Positions 11,334-25,945 of a DNA stretch of 64,000 bases are shown here, piece after piece. Source of the stretch: Marsupella aquatica (taxonomy: Eukaryota > Marchantiophyta); the NCBI GenBank assembly GCA_973895155.1, contig OZ316895.1:3596001-3660000 (forward strand), written 5' to 3'. Position 1 is the first letter of the stretch. Each line of letters begins with the position of its first letter. The translations under genes and the position numbers were made by a program. The notes under the pieces are model-generated. The model saw only the letters and a list, made by a program, of their open reading frames with translations. It was not told the origin of the DNA and searched no databases.

Positions 11334-14300
11334 TGAAAATTGAAGCATTTAATCCAGCAGTTTGGTTTCATCCCGCATCAACCCGGTCTCTAGGCTCTAT
11401 TACTACTAAACTCAAATCGAGAGCAGCCAAACAAGAAAAATGATTAATCAACAGGTCCCGGCAGAAAGCACCATTCACCTGTGTCGAGCTCAATGACCTC
11501 CAGATTCATGGCACGGTACCGTGGACAATCCGCAGCACCCACATTCAATGCAGCTCCTGGATTCGTGACAATTGATTTTCTTGAGGTTGCTTGTAGACTC
11601 CGACTCAGGCCAATCAAGTGTACAGCATCACCTCGGTGCAACGCTGGCTCTGATGACAAGTTACAGGGGAAAGGTCAGAAAGATCCCGGATACCAGTCCG
11701 CAAGTTCTATCAATCTCTACCATATACTGACCGTATGACATGCTCTAAACAGTGGCTAGTAATCAATGAAATGTGGAAGGATGGAGGGACGTCATACAAG
11801 GTCGACAAATCACATCGCCTAATGGGTGTTTGTTTCTATCTGGAGTCTAAGACTGACTTTGCCTTAGCATATTAAAGTTTCAGAGTCATGAGAAGGGATG
11901 TATGCCTGTTGAAGATCCTTCTTTAACAGTCATTGCACGCCTCTACAGTAAAACATTTTTCTCACCCCCACAAAACGCCTGGCCAGCTTCAACGGCAACT
12001 ACAGTCTCATCCATACCAACCCTACAGCCATCAGCCTAGATGTTTCAAGAACGCTCAGTCTACATAATGGCTTTTCACATAGTGGCCTTCACTGCCCTCA
12101 CATTACCCCAAACTCTGAACTATCGGATAGTATTTCAGAAAAGTAACTACTCTTCGCGCGTTATTCGAACCAGTCCTTACTTCACTAAGACCTTACTTGA
12201 GCAAAAGACATTTGTAATTTTAATAGTACCCAAACAGAACACATTGGACTCGGTCACCACAGGTGAATATTTAGCCCGGAAAGCATGAAAGAACGACCTG
12301 TGAGCAGTACAACTGCTTTGACTGCCGCGATTCCGGCTGGACCAAGCGCAGACGGATCATAGGCAACAATAGCAAAGTTGTGAACGGGATGCAGAAAAAC
12401 GACCTGGAATGGAACACCTTTTGTCAAATGAACCATTTGTAGGGGCAAAAATATACAGGAAATGGCAACGTAAGACAAGAAATGGCACATCTATTTGTGA
12501 ACAAAAGCCAGAACCCATAATTGACAGCCCAGGTCATGAGAAAATCGACAAAACAAACCTCCGCAGGAATTTCGATTGGATATGCAGCAAACGCCAGCAT
12601 TACATCTGACACTGAGATAGCGACTGTGTTTTTGTCCACAACCACCAGGCCCAAGTCTTGCGAGTGATGTATAATAACACCTGTGCCAAAAAAGTGTTGA
12701 GAATGTACCCCATCGAGCATAGCAGAGGGAGGTACATGAACCTGCAAATTAGGCGTCCACATGTGGTGTATCAGGGATTTAGTGGCAGGGGAACTTACAA
12801 ATAGTGAGAGGATAGCTATGTCTTATTTGAAGGTCTTTTATAAAAGCAAAAGCAAAACTTTAGTGTTCTCAAATTAAAAATTACTAGCATATTCTCACCT
12901 CTATCATAACCAAGGTTGGCTCAATAACATGCAGTGAAGCACTGGACCCAAGTGCTCCCCCTTCCCCTTCTCCACCTTGTGAGACATCCACGTTTCCATT
13001 AGCAGGGTGCGTAGTGAGTTCAATCCTTCTAGCAGGGCTATCAGCTGTCGAACTATCATCTTCCATCAGTTCGTGTACGCGGCGTCTCTTGGATTCGATC
13101 CTCCCAAGGTCACCCTCATTTGCCTGACCACCCTGGACAGCAGAGCCAAACACCTCCCCATTTTGCACACCAGGGCTTACTTCACCAGAATCTCTTCCAG
13201 CAACACTGATCAACCGAGATAACTCACCCTCAACTGCACCAGATTCTCCAACTAGTGATGCAGTGGGCTCGAGAGATCCATCTTTTCCATCAAAAGGAAT
13301 AGTAGCTGAAGGTAGTACACTTGGAGGTGTTTGAATCGCTGGCTTTGAGTGCCACAGGCCAGTTGTGTCATCGCGGCTATATATGCGCGGAGGAGCATAC
13401 CACTGGTGCCTGTCAACGGTCACAAGAACAGACTGCAGAACGGCCAAGCATGCCAAATTTCACGTATCAGAAAACTGAATGAATACCTGTTGAAAACCAG
13501 TGAACAGAAAATTTCGCAAAACACAGCAGCATGACACCGTCACATGTGACTTTAGCTGGAGGCAGGAATTTCCCTTAGCCAACATACCAAGTGCCACAAA
13601 ACCCCTTTAGATCATTGAGGCCTTTAATCTGGATAAATTGTCTTCCCTCAATTCCTTGACATTCATTATGAAGTTCGATAGGGAATGAAGATTACGGTTT
13701 AGGGTTAGGGTCCGCAGCCAGGTTGTCTTCTTCTAGTCCTTAAACAACGCCTACATTCTAATATTATTGATAGTTAGGCACCATACTATTGATGTTTGTT
13801 TACACCATAGATACTTGCGAGGAGATAGCCATTGGCACACATTTTCAGAAGATACATGATTTGGCAGCAATGTACCTTGCTCCTGTGGCGATCTGCATAT
13901 GTCATGAATTCTAGTGGAACACGCGCTCCTCTGGACAATGTCGCAAATACAGAAATGAAAGTTTCTATGTTGGAAATATCTTGGCCTGCCACCTTCTTGA
14001 TAATAGCATGCTTGGGTACCCCTGCTCGGGAAAGCATATACCTGCCGATTGGGACTTCCGGTCAGTCAAAGAACTTGAGAACTATTCTGAATTTCAGTAT
14101 CTGATGAACCGAAAGTAGGGGATATAGGACCCCTTATGAATGGGTACTCCACTCAAGATTGGATCCATACCATTCTCAGATTAGCTATGTCAAACAAGAT
14201 AGCAGACTTAATCAAACTTTTTCAGCGACTCATTTTAATGACCTTTCGGCCTAGATGTCACTCGTGCTCAAGCGTTTGAAATTATGGTTTGTGATACGTA

Positions 14301-17300
14301 GCAACTTAGAAGAAGGGAAGGAAAGGGCTCACCCGGCTTCCGCAACATAGACTAGCCCACATACAAAACGGAAGTTGCGAGCCTGCCACAACAATTCAAT
14401 TATGAAATTCCTACATTTTCGTACCCATACACCTAAGGTCTGGCACCAACTAACGAGCCTGACAAAGAGAAAGATGAGCATAGACTAAACTAAGCCTGTT
14501 ATTCCAGTGCTCGTGAAGTTTACAAACTGGAGCTGCATCATGCTCTTAAAGCTCACTTCTCTCCATTGAGACCTGAAATAAGAAGACAGGACCAAACAAT
14601 ACCTGTTGATAGGAGAGAGAGTGTAAGACCCCGCCGCTCAGTTCTAAAAAGGAGCTTGGGGTGATAGAATGTAAGTCCTGCACCTGGGATTGGACATTAC
14701 AGTTAGGTGGCGCAAATTGATCAGAGGTAGAGGAAGTGCTTCATGTCCACTTGCAAATTCCTGAGATGTGACTATTCCTATTCCTATTCGTATTTCTAGA
14801 TACTTATCGATCCTGTAAATCAAAACTTCTTCGGCCCCAAATCTTTGTCAATGTCAGTAGAAACCTACAGGAGAGTCACGTGATTGTAAGAGAAACTTGG
14901 CAACATCTGACGGATATAATAAACTACTCTAACCATACTTGAATTTGAATTGAAGAACGTGCGAGCTTACCAGCAAATTCACTTTGACAGTTTTGCCCCC
15001 TCTTTCAACTTCAATATCAACGGTCTTCCCAATATCGTCGTCCAATAAACTTTCGACTTTTAAGAACTGAGTAACAACCTGAGTAGGATACAATCACTGG
15101 TTTACTGAGCTCTACAAATATCAGAGAACAGTTTGCGAAATGAATAGGTAGGCACGTCGAGCCTTTGTTTGCAGATTCCACCTCACAAAACTGATGCTTG
15201 AAGAGTTTACCAGTGAAAGGAAGAAAAGATTAGACGAGACCATAGCATTAGACAGAACTGTGGTACCAAAGGGGGTTTCAAATTTAACTCGGCTACATGA
15301 GAATGGATTTTGCCGCCATGGCTCCTACAAAGAATATTATGTTGCACCGGACTGGTACAGCAAACTCCTAAGAAAAGCCAGAATATTACCATTCCACAGC
15401 ATCTCAATGTTAGAACCTATTTGTACAGCGAGAGTGACAAGGACCTACCTCACCATTCATGCGAACGAGCACATCTCCTGGTTCAAGTTCCTTGTGAGCT
15501 GGTCCACCAGGAACCTGAAATCGGCAAGGGAGAAGTATTATCGGCTACTGTGCCATAAAATAAGAATCAGAATCAAATAAGGCAATTGCCCTTGATCCGA
15601 GTTGAGAAGAAATACTACTCACCACAGAGTCCACAACGAGCATGCCCGTTTCACTTGCTGGAGATGTGTCCCTGACAACCTAGAAGCAGTGAGACAGAGA
15701 TCCAACACCAACAAGTTAGCCGTAGTGACTTATTTACGTCTTCACGACCTCAAAAAATGGAACGGTTTCTAAACAGCAACTGGTATCCGAGGGCTATACC
15801 TGCTCTGTTTCTCTCGTCAAACCCAATCGCCGAGTCTCATCAAATCCTTTGTGCACAAAAGTCATCTACAAGAGACAGAATTGTGTAAGCGCAGCTCAAC
15901 TCGAGATATAAGAAATCAGAACTACATGTATCCCCCAAAGAATAACATTGGCTGCAAGGAACGATGATTTGATCATGGAAAATAGTTACCTGTAAAGTAC
16001 CCCTTGGAATACTTGGGGTCTGCCAGCCGATTGGAGACTCGTCTTTGGCCTTTTGCAAGAAATGCAATGCTCTAACCACCTGTCACAGTCTTATTCTCAT
16101 GAGCTTTACTCGCACAAGACGGTAAGTTCCGAGAGTAATGAATTACAGATATCCTTAAACTGTAATTCGTGCAAAAGAGACGAAATGCCTCATTTAACCC
16201 CCGTAGATCACGCGCAACAAGTGCAAACCAGGTTTGGGCAGTGAAGTCTCATAACAATTTTAGCACAAGACCAGAGAACGTCAAAGACATCGGGAAACAA
16301 TAATGACACTCACTCGTTCCAATGGCAAGAAAAACGCTGAGGAACTGGTAGATTTGCTGCCGGCATTAAGAGCTACTGCATGGCCATTGCAATCAATAAC
16401 TGGGGAACCACTGGAGCCTCCTTTTGTGCCCGAAGCTGCCTGTCCAGAGATACGATTACCGAATACTTGCTTAAGATTCACATCAAAGAGATAAGACAAG
16501 CTTACCTAACCAGTCTAGTTTCTAGTTTCAAAATAATTCGTGTAGAGATTCATTAGCCAACTGAAGATATCAATTTTAATGATAGAATTCACACGTCTCT
16601 TTGGCAAGAATCCGTTTCGCACTGTTTTCTGGAAATATAGTTGAATTTGAATGTTCTAAATAAACACCCCCACCCTCTCTAACAAGCAGTAAATCTGGCT
16701 CTCCCGATCAATGGGGAGCTACTGAGGTATGGTGGGATCCTTCAATTCTTGTGGAAAGAAAATAATATCTACCTGCATGTAGAAAGTATTAAAATCATTG
16801 TAACCGTCCCTGCAGGGGAAAATCACCTTCAGTCAGCATTCACAAGGTCCAAATATATAACGCACGGTGCAGACTGACAGTCCACCTTTCCATCAGCTTA
16901 CGTTAGAAGTCAGACAATTCTTGCTTCCCAAAACATGTCCCTCGTACCCTTGCATTAAGTTTTCTTAGCTTTACCGTAAGATATACCCACACCGTAGAAA
17001 TTTAGGAAGACCAGATCAACACCACTAGCAACAGGAGCACCAAAATACAGGAAAAAGGACGCACTTGTAGATCTCAATTCAACATTCAGAACCTTATTAT
17101 CTTCAGCTTGAGAATCGCGTGACCATGCCCAACAGATTCCCTTTGAGACACGACTTTTGTGAAAAAAAATCAAACAACCACTGGTGTAATGCTCTGACCT
17201 CTTACTTCTTATAGTAAGGGGCATCACGGTCCAATCTAGCAAGAGTCCCAGCCAAAATCGACACCTGCAGCACGAACGACACAAACATTCCACTCGACAT

Positions 17301-18741
17301 TTGTGAAGGTATTGTGAAACATGAAATTACGAAGCTGCAATAAACTGACTTCAGATGCATTCCATTTTATTTTCAAAAGCGTTTGGAACGTCTTCACCAG
17401 GGACAGCTCCGATTCTATGCCAAGTCAAAGTGGGAATTTGGACAACATGAAGTTGATAACACTTGCAGGCAGCCTTGAGGAAGTTTGTCAAAGTCCAACC
17501 TTCTCACCACTGTCATTTCCCACCACACGAAGGTCCAGGCCGACAACTGCGGACTCTGGTGAGAGGGGAATTTCTTCATACTCCATAAACTGAATTGCTC
17601 CAGGGTCATATTGCAGGAAGCCAAAATCATGGACCTATACACCAAAGGAACGCAACCATGAGGATACTGCTACATTGCTCACTGTTCTATGTTTCAACAG
17701 CCCCAAAACGAAAATTTTCAACAAATTAGAGAGTTGACGACGACAACTGATCCCACAACCCCACGACCGCTAGACAAAGAACTGTTACCGGATCGCTTAC
17801 CGGATCTCGATACAAGGGAAACACCGGAATCTCCTCCCTGTTGAGAAACACCGCCTCTGCCACAACGGGCCCTGAAAATTTCCGAACCATAATAGGTCAG
17901 AAGGGGCCAATAGGTTCCGAGCGATGAACCTGACGACAAGCTTCTGTTCGAATCAGACATTATCGCTTCAGACGCAAGAACAGGCGAACTTGGTCAAGAG
18001 CGAAAGGAGCCAGAGAAGCTGCCGGGTATACAACACCCCCTAACTTCCTGCCTTGCCGCCAGAACGAAACCAAACTTAATGGCAGCTGGCACCCAAACTC
18101 AATCTTCGACTCCAGCAAATTCGTCAACATCAACTGCCCATTAAGCTCGAATAACCAGTTCTCTTTTCAAAACCGTAATTACCTATCGCTTCAAAGCCCA
18201 CGGATACTCACGGTCACGATACCCTTTGTACGCAATCCTGGATTCTGGGTACTGTTGGTACACTGTTGGTCTCTTTGCCCAGCCGACGGATTGCACCGTC
18301 AATTCCAAACAAAGAGAAGAGGAGCAGAAAGGACAGGAATCGTTGGTTGAATCATTATCACTAGAGAGCCAACTGAACGGATTCAGAACCAAGAAAGGAA
18401 ATTTTTAAAAATTTGAAATCCCTTGAGGATAGAGGGAGACAGACAGGAAGGTCATCACACATACCAGGTCTCACGACGTGACGATTTGTGAGTAGAATTC
18501 CTCGGCGCTTGTCCACAACGAACCCTGTGGCGTAGTGAGCGCCTGCAGCTTCAGTGTCAAAGGCCCGCGTGGACGTGGTTCGTAGAACGACCACAGCTGG
18601 TACCACCTTGGCTAAAGCCTTCCGCCAGTCCTCGGCCGCTCCATTCCCCCCTGCTAGGGACGAAATAGGAGGCGGATCGATCTCCATGCTCAAGACCGCC
18701 TTGCTGACAGGAATTATCGGTGATAGAATGTCCATACTCAT
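8305..18741 (-). CDS. DEG7: DEG7-like double trypsin/PDZ serine protease
   Basis: I traced 24 exons with GT-AG introns: 18741-18465, 17871-17801, 17634-17500, 17264-17206, 16809-16773, 16439-16314, 16079-15990, 15865-15800, 15679-15623, 15514-15449, 15078-14971, 14683-14603, 14382-14333, 14041-13876, 13432-12899, 12741-12559, 12403-12298, 11649-11479, 11046-10967, 10163-9933, 9573-9355, 9229-9072, 8972-8861, 8472-8305. They total 3351 nt, an open frame of 1116 aa. The first protease domain keeps the triad: His in LLTNRHVV, Asp in PVHDFGFL, Ser in [11 protein letters not shown]-type regions follow ([20 protein letters not shown]). The second protease domain is degenerate: the Asp site reads HPVHNFA and the His site [10 protein letters not shown]-terminal PDZ blocks carry [19 protein letters not shown]. 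Exon 15 encodes an acidic, low-complexity linker with KRRR. The Arabidopsis protein is thylakoid-lumen/stroma associated or nuclear depending on the report; function here is inferred from family. The start is the first in-frame ATG, with another two codons later. Confidence 0.93.
11286..11333. repeat. (CTA)16 microsatellite in a DEG7 intron
   Basis: Sixteen uninterrupted CTA units lie between the exons at 11649-11479 and 11046-10967 of the DEG7-like gene, so they are intronic. A perfect array of this length is likely to vary between individuals. Confidence 0.95.
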
Positions 18742-20620
18742 CTCAATTGCTACTGTTATCCGTCCTTCAAAGCTGTGCAGATGGTGCAAGCAGATAATAA
18801 GCAATGCACCTGTTAAGCATTCATAGACCTAAACCCTCCGTCCATCATCGCCTTCAATACACAATGTTCTGCCTATCTTGCAACAGTAGGCCAGCGAGCG
18901 AGCCCAAAAATGGTCAGCGATTCCCTTGTTCAGGGCGCGATTCCTCTCTAGCAAACGGGTGTCGACGACCGCATTCTCCGTGAGCAGTACCTCGTCGCAC
19001 CTTTTGAACCTTTCATTCGCAATTGGCGTACCAGGTTATATGTATTTCCCTGGTCCCCGAAATTGAAATAGTAGGATAGCAGGGAATTCCAATTATTTCC
19101 TTTTCTTTCAAGTGATCAAACCATTGACATCAACCTATTCAAAATCCTGTCCACTGCGCCATTACATGTGTATCCGAATTCAGTCACGCTCACGCTTATG
19201 CATACATCCTTCCACAGCGAGATCAGCCTCGAGATTTCACAATCCACTCCTCCTAGTAATTGTGGATCTTCCACCCCACGCGGGGATTCTCTCCCTTCTC
19301 CTCCTCTGTGGAATCACACTCGCACTGCGTGAGCAAAGGAGAACTTCTACTTCCGCTGACGTCGAAAGAACAAACCTATACGGATCCTTTCCTCGCTTTT
19401 AAACAACAATGCCTCACTCCCCCAATATGACACCTTCTGCTGCCCTTCAATCCCTCCCTACTCCTCCCCGCTCCCTAACCACAGTGTGGGGGACCCTCCA
19501 CAATCCGAAAAGGACCACAACTTGTTCGCCTCGTACCCAAGCAACCAATGTCAGGCAATCACCACCGCACCAGATCGTAGTACTCAGTATCTGCTGAAGC
19601 TCCAATTAATAAGTTATTGTGACCGCAAGCCGAAACGAATGAGAGAGATCGGCGGAGGATTGAGTGGGATTAAAAAACGCCTGAATGAGCAAACGGGATC
19701 TTGAGTGGGCCACCGCCAAGACCTCGACGAGCATACCCTTACACCAGTAAACTTCCTCGAATCTTCTCCACCGGAGATAAGTGAGTCATTCTGCCCCACA
19801 GTAACGCAATCACTGAAATCCCTCCTGCACGGAACCTGTCCAGTCTCCCAACCTACAATACAACCGTAGCCAAGAATCAACCTGGTAAAGGCTACATTCA
19901 CACCTCCAAGCTACCGCACTCCACACACTTCCTCAATTTCCCTCAAAGACGCTTCAAAACGCAATCCTGTAGTCCGTCGTTGGATGACAATAATTCACCG
20001 TCTCCACTCCACTCCACCCCACACCACTCCACTCCACTCCACTCTCACGAGTCTCCCTCCTGCTCCGTGCTCACAATCCTACAGAATCCGCCACAAAGCT
20101 AGTACTGTAGAAAGCAAAGCGCAGCGAAGCGACTCCGCCTGCCTGCCTGAGAGAAAGCCTGCCTGCGTGCCAGCCAGCATCACACATGCCAACGACGAGA
20201 ATGCGAGAATCGAAGCAGCTGCAGAGCAATCATTCACAACAGGACATGCATTGCAAGGCAAGTTAGTCGTGTGACGACATGTTCCAGCACAATAAAGGCT
20301 CTTCAGGACATCGCCGGGAGGGTGGTGTGACGATCACTCACAAGTCACAACGGACGAGGAGCAGCAGGTCGAGGAGACGAGGACGAAGAGTTCTGCGCTG
20401 CTTCGCTCGGGCGTAAGCAGTCAATTGCGATGCAGTAAATTGCAATCCGCCATTCGGTCATCAATGTTCGCAACTTCGCGTTCTACGCTACTGTTCTCGT
20501 GTTGTGGGAATCCATTCCACGCCAAGCTTCTACAGGACTGGTCTCGTGGTTCGGGTTTTCTTCGGCCCTACGCCGGGGTGCGGTCCTTGGGGGCGGACCA
20601 GGGTACGTTTTATCGTTTTT
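18742..20620. other. Upstream region of the DEG7-like gene
   Basis: This is the presumed 5' UTR and promoter on the minus strand. It contains a CCACT-rich simple tract at about 20003-20044 and a CTGCCTGC-rich stretch near 20130-20180. Several short ORFs exist but none has a domain or codon pattern I can support. The region is noticeably more GC-rich than the repeats to its right. Confidence 0.45.
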
Positions 20621-23366
20621 CCCTTTTTTGCCGGGGTGGTTAATGGTAATTATCCGTTCCTTGAACAAAAATAGAGATGAGGAGAAAAACAAAAAAACCT
20701 TGCACAAACAAAGATTCTATGCTGTTTACTCTTCGTTATAAGAATATATGGACCAGGGTAATTTTTTACCCTTTTCAATTGTTGCTAGGGGTTGTTAATC
20801 ATCTGGTTAATGTTAATGTTAATTAACCATGTCTCGAACAAAATAGAGATGAGGAGAAAACCCAGTAATTTGCCATACATTGTAGTATTTAGGATGAATC
20901 CCATGACAAGCCAGTGTTTTGTGGCCACAAATTTGCCAATTCTTTACCTTGAAAATGAATAAGCAAATGCTACTCCTTTCAAAAATTAAAATGATTTTTG
21001 CTATTCACTACCATTGAGTCCACACTAAGGGAGCATTAACTAGAATGTATTGTACAATTATAAGGTCCTACTCAATTACACTACCACTTCGCCTGTGTTG
21101 CTGACTCTAACGTCGAGCTTCTCTATGGTCACATCCCTAGGACGATCATCCAGAGAGGACTAAGTATGGGAAGACTTGTTATTATGTTAATATGCTTGCA
21201 TTCAGTTCTCACGGGAATCTGCTTTGGGGAGGCAAAGTCAAGTAGGTCTGGGTGTTGAGGTCCAAGGGGATTCTAGTGGAGCTGGATTCCTGCAGACAAT
21301 TGCTAGAGTCGGGGCCAAACTAGTCCTGGCATTTGGGGCAAGCTAGTTATTTGGACCATGGGCTAGAGACAGGGCGTTCAGCTAGTGATAGATAGAGAGT
21401 GGGGAACCTTAAGTGACACCCGATAGAGGGGCTATTCTAGATGAACGGTGGGTGCCGACCTTAGCTTTAGCTTGTGGCAAGGCTGGTGGCAAGGCCATGC
21501 AGGCCTGGGAGACTCTATCCACTGACCTATATACTTGTTAATTACTGTTAAGCTTGAGGTAAAACATTAGTCTTGGGATACAAGATCAAGGTGGGTTGCT
21601 TCCCTGTTGGTTCATTTGCATGTGTAGATAATAGGGGCCATTGAGCTATGGTTGTGTTGAGGAGCGAGTGCAGCTTCGTATGGGAGTTGTCGTTGGCAGT
21701 GATAGGGACACCGGGGTGCTTGCTTGAGTAGTTTCCATGGGGGCATCCAAGCACCAGGAGTACTTAGGCAAAGGTACTAGGCTTGGTCCACCACTCAAAG
21801 CTTCGAAGTTACGGACGATGGCTTTTGGCCATAACTTTCTCACATGGTTGTGTAAGAAAAAGTTTGGTTTTTATTTTGCACTAGGCTCTATGGTGACCAT
21901 GTCATGGCATATGACCAATATTGTGGATTATGAATTTGATAGTCCATAGCTTTTTCTGTCCGCAACCTTAACTACTAAGTTAAGGTCCATCCAATCCCGC
22001 ATCCAATTGAAGCTTTGAGAAGCCCTAATAATTTATCAGTACTCCATAACTAGACTTTGTGGCTATCCCTACTGTAAAATTCCTACCCTTCTTCTAGAGG
22101 TAGTAGCCACCTTGGCAATTTGAAAAAAAATAGAAAAGTGGCTGCCCCTGACCCTGAGGTTCATCTACATTGAAGCCCACACTTGATGTCAGAATATGCC
22201 TATGAGAATCTACTATCTCTTCCTGATAAACTGCACTGAAAGACAGGAATAACTTTTGGAGTAAGAAATGCAGTTAAAGAACAATTCCTCTTGTTTCATT
22301 CTTCACTCAAGTGCAAGCATAACCTGCTAGTTTGGGACACCTCTCATTGTCCTAGAGGGATCAAGATGAGTTCCTCAACAAATGGAACAGATAATGACTC
22401 AGGAAACCTCACACATGCAAGCCTTATGCTTCCACAATTGTCTGGGAAAATTTCCATGCACCTGAATATTTAAACATATGTTCAAGTAGTAGAGCCCAAC
22501 AGTGTCCATATACTACTGACCAGGTGGGAGAGCATGGCCGCAATAATCAGTTTGCCACATGACATGTGTGCAAAACAGACAATAGTAATGCCTGCCACAA
22601 CATCTTAATATTTTATGAAAGGAGCACTTTACACCTTTGAAAAGTAAAACCCAATCAAACAGGAGTAACTGGGCCAGCCCAAAAGAGGACTAAGGCCACC
22701 AACCACTCAACATGTTAAATCAAGAGGACAGGATAAACAGGGAATCAGTGAAAAGTGACCAAGACATCATTCACCCAAGAAAAGACAAAAAAAAAACCCA
22801 TAAGTGAGGGCTAACTCAGTCAAAAATACAAAGCGAGATTGTTAATTGTTAGACAAACTACTGACCTTTGAAATGGCGAGTAAATACAGGTAGGACTATG
22901 TCTTTGAAGAATAGTTACCCATGTTATTAGTCTTTGAAAGTTTGAAATCAGCACCTGACAAAATTTGTCATAATGGCATGCATCATTAAATATTTAGTCT
23001 CTGACAAGTCCTGTTGGCATGCTCATTCATGAACCTTCCATATATTTGCTGGTGCCCAAACGAGGATTCATAAAAGTTTGCAGAAATTTCATTCGGTCAG
23101 ACATCTGTTCACACAAGATTTTCACCCCAGTAGGATAAAGGAGAAAGATATCGGATTGGGGTGGATTTGAATGTTGAAAAGAGTAAGATTTTGAATGTTG
23201 AAAAGAGTAAGATCTCAATGAAGAAAAATCAGACAACCGCTGAAATTTTACCATCTCATGCTTAGCACGCGTCAACTACTCGAGACCAAATACTTGTTCC
23301 TTCAAAGTAAATAGATATGAAGAAAAAAATGTTGCATAAAAAGAATTCTATGCTATTTTCTTTCAT

Positions 23367-23515
23367 CTTTGCCCCATCTTTGTTTTTTTGTCCACCCTCA
23401 TTTCAGTTTTGTAGTTTTGGTCAACATCACTTTTGTTATCTTTGCCCCATCCTTGTTTTCTATCCACCCTCATTTTAAGTTTTATTCTTGTTAAGGACTC
23501 ATTATCAATTTTTTT
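23367..23515. repeat. Two-copy tandem repeat, period ~73 bp
   Basis: CTTTGCCCCATC followed by CCACCCTCATTT recurs at 23367 and 23440. The copies differ by substitutions and small indels. No coding content. Confidence 0.7.
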
Positions 23516-24434
23516 ATGTATTGGGAGTTACAGTCTAGAGGTTTCACTCTAGACCATAGGCCTTAAAACTAGTTTCGCTTCGCAAGTTATTAGTAAGATG
23601 TCACATTCTCTCCTAGCATAGGTACTGACTCCAACTTTAAGAACCTATGCCAACAATTCAATCCCCAGTGTATACTTAGTGCTTAGGGGGACTTTACAAG
23701 AAGGTGGGGATGGGGGTCCTTCAGTGTCTCTCCATCCAAAGCAGATGGTCAGTTCCATACACTAAGAAATGCCTGAGCCAAATTGTGTCAGGGTTGGAAA
23801 TAATAATGCACTTCCATGAAAAAAAAAGTGGCCACTTTCTCCCATTTTTATAACCGCCTCAAGAAGAAGGCTAAGTTTTTGACATAAAACATGACTGACT
23901 GTATACATCAGCCAAAAAAGAGGACCCACAATGGACTGCCTGAGAGATGACTAGGTAGGTAATGGTTTTGCTTGATTGTGCCCCCATGTTCATATAAAGT
24001 TTAATCTGGCCTATTCCCACATTTGAATGGCTAGGATTGCATCTCACACATAGACAAGAGGATATTGCTGCCTCCAAGTTCTTGTAATGCCACCCTGAGT
24101 TGTGCAAACAGATCAGATGGCTTGCGGGCTAGGGACCAACAAAGGCCTGAAGAACTGTGAGACTTTATGGCATTTAGTGCAGCATCAATCTGACGTATCA
24201 TAAAAAAACTAACAACCCTTGGTGGAAGAATATTGTATCCCACAATATATGAATCAAAAGAACAGTTCAAAGCCTTGAGAATGACTTTGGACACATGACT
24301 AATCTGCCTAATCATTACTGATCTTGTTCGAAGAGCGAAATTCAACCTCCTACAGATGGAACATAACCTGCAATACCACAAACCCTAGGTTCAGGTGCAG
24401 AACATCCACATTATATATAACCTGAACACCCTTT

Positions 24435-24557
24435 CTTCGAATGTTAATAGAAATATCACAAAAGTCATTATCCATGAACATCATTTCACATACATAATAT
24501 CACATGGTTCATTTCATCCACATAATTTTGGTGTGATATTTCTATTAACATTCGAAG
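24435..24557. repeat. Perfect 25-bp inverted repeat, 73-nt loop
   Basis: Bases 24435-24459 (CTTCGAATGTTAATAGAAAT...) are the exact reverse complement of 24533-24557. The 123-bp unit has the look of a short MITE. No clear target duplication is visible at the borders. Confidence 0.85.
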
Positions 24558-25790
24558 AGAGTCATGGTCTAGAGATTTCACTCTAGAAATTTAGACCCCA
24601 ACTTTAACTTCTCACCGTGACTTATTTTTAAGATTTTGAGAAACATGAACTACACACTTTGACCCAACAAAAATACTTTTCCACATGTTTGTATTTAGCG
24701 ACAGTCTTCCCGGTGCTTAGATTGTGGGTCCATTGCAGCATATAATAGGGTCCAGCATATCTGGGTACAAACTATATGATAGTGATAGTCCCGGATATCT
24801 GAGTGCAAACTCCTAAATACTTATCTTGTGGTGATGTTGCTTGGGTCTCAATTGCACTCACTCTCCCACAAATTTTCCAATCTCTCAACTGGTTGTTGTT
24901 TCTGCTTTACACTCAATTGGACACCACCATGACATGAACCCACACAAATGCGTTCAGATGCTATGATGTAACCCAGCGCCAAAAGGCTCAGCTTCAATTC
25001 ATTGCTCTGAAGCTTAAAGTTAATCTTCGATCAAATGTCATGCAAATGACCCTCACTATCGCAAACAGCTTTCAAATTAAGATCCGATACTGGAATCATC
25101 TTATGCTACTTAGTGGAAAAATCATAAAAGAGTTAAGGTCAATGAGGGAACAACTATTCAACTTTACAAGGATGACATGTATCCTGGGTCTGCACCTCCA
25201 CTTTACTGGACCCTAAACCCTGTTTTATCCTGTCTTATTGAATGGATTTTAATTGGATGTTTCGAGGCAAAAATAAATAAAATGTGACTGCTCACCACAA
25301 ATGACAAGCGATGCCTACAAAACCCCAAGCAAGCACATCTACTACAAACAAGACCACGCTATGTCTGAAGCTGCTATATGGTGAATCCAACTCTCATGTT
25401 TTGTCTTATTCATATTTGTGTATCATGAATTTTTATTTGAATGTACCTTAACAAGGGGTATCCTTTGTATCACATGGACTTCTAATTCATTTTTGGACCC
25501 CTTTAAATTTTTGGTATTCTATAGTGTTTTGAATTTATTTTGGCAGCCCCCTTAATTTGTATAATTTGTAAACTTTGTTAAGTCCTAGAGAGAAACTAAG
25601 GGCTTCATTTTCTACCGCTTTTAAGTATACTCATGAGTGAGAGGAATGATTCTAAGAAATGTCAGCACATCCTGTATTAAGTTCCCCTTGTGGCTTTCTT
25701 TCCTAAGTTTATGGTTTTTATTGAATAAGAGTCATTAATAAGACACACTGAAATACGTGCACAACTGGTAGGATCTTTGTGTAATAAAAT

Positions 25791-25945
25791 TGTACTTTCC
25801 ATTGGTCACTATGTGCTTTTATTGCATGTGCTTTATTTATATTATTTGATTTCATTGTGCACAACTCGTAGCAATTGTACTTTCCATTGGTCACTATATA
25901 CTTTTATTGCATGTACTTTATTTATATTATTTGATTTCATTCACA
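25791..25945. repeat. Two-copy tandem repeat, period ~85 bp
   Basis: TGTACTTTCCATTGGTCACT starts both copies at 25791 and 25876, followed by near-identical AT-rich sequence through TTATTTGATTTCATT. No coding content. Confidence 0.85.

Noticed and set aside
13697-13711. TTTAGGGTTAGGG, a possible interstitial telomere or telo-box
   Set aside because: Only about two short units inside a DEG7 intron, with no promoter context; probably incidental.
20003-20044. CCACT direct repeats suggestive of a CRISPR-like or regulatory array
   Set aside because: Simple low-complexity tract without spacers, in a eukaryotic genome; no CRISPR array is expected or present.
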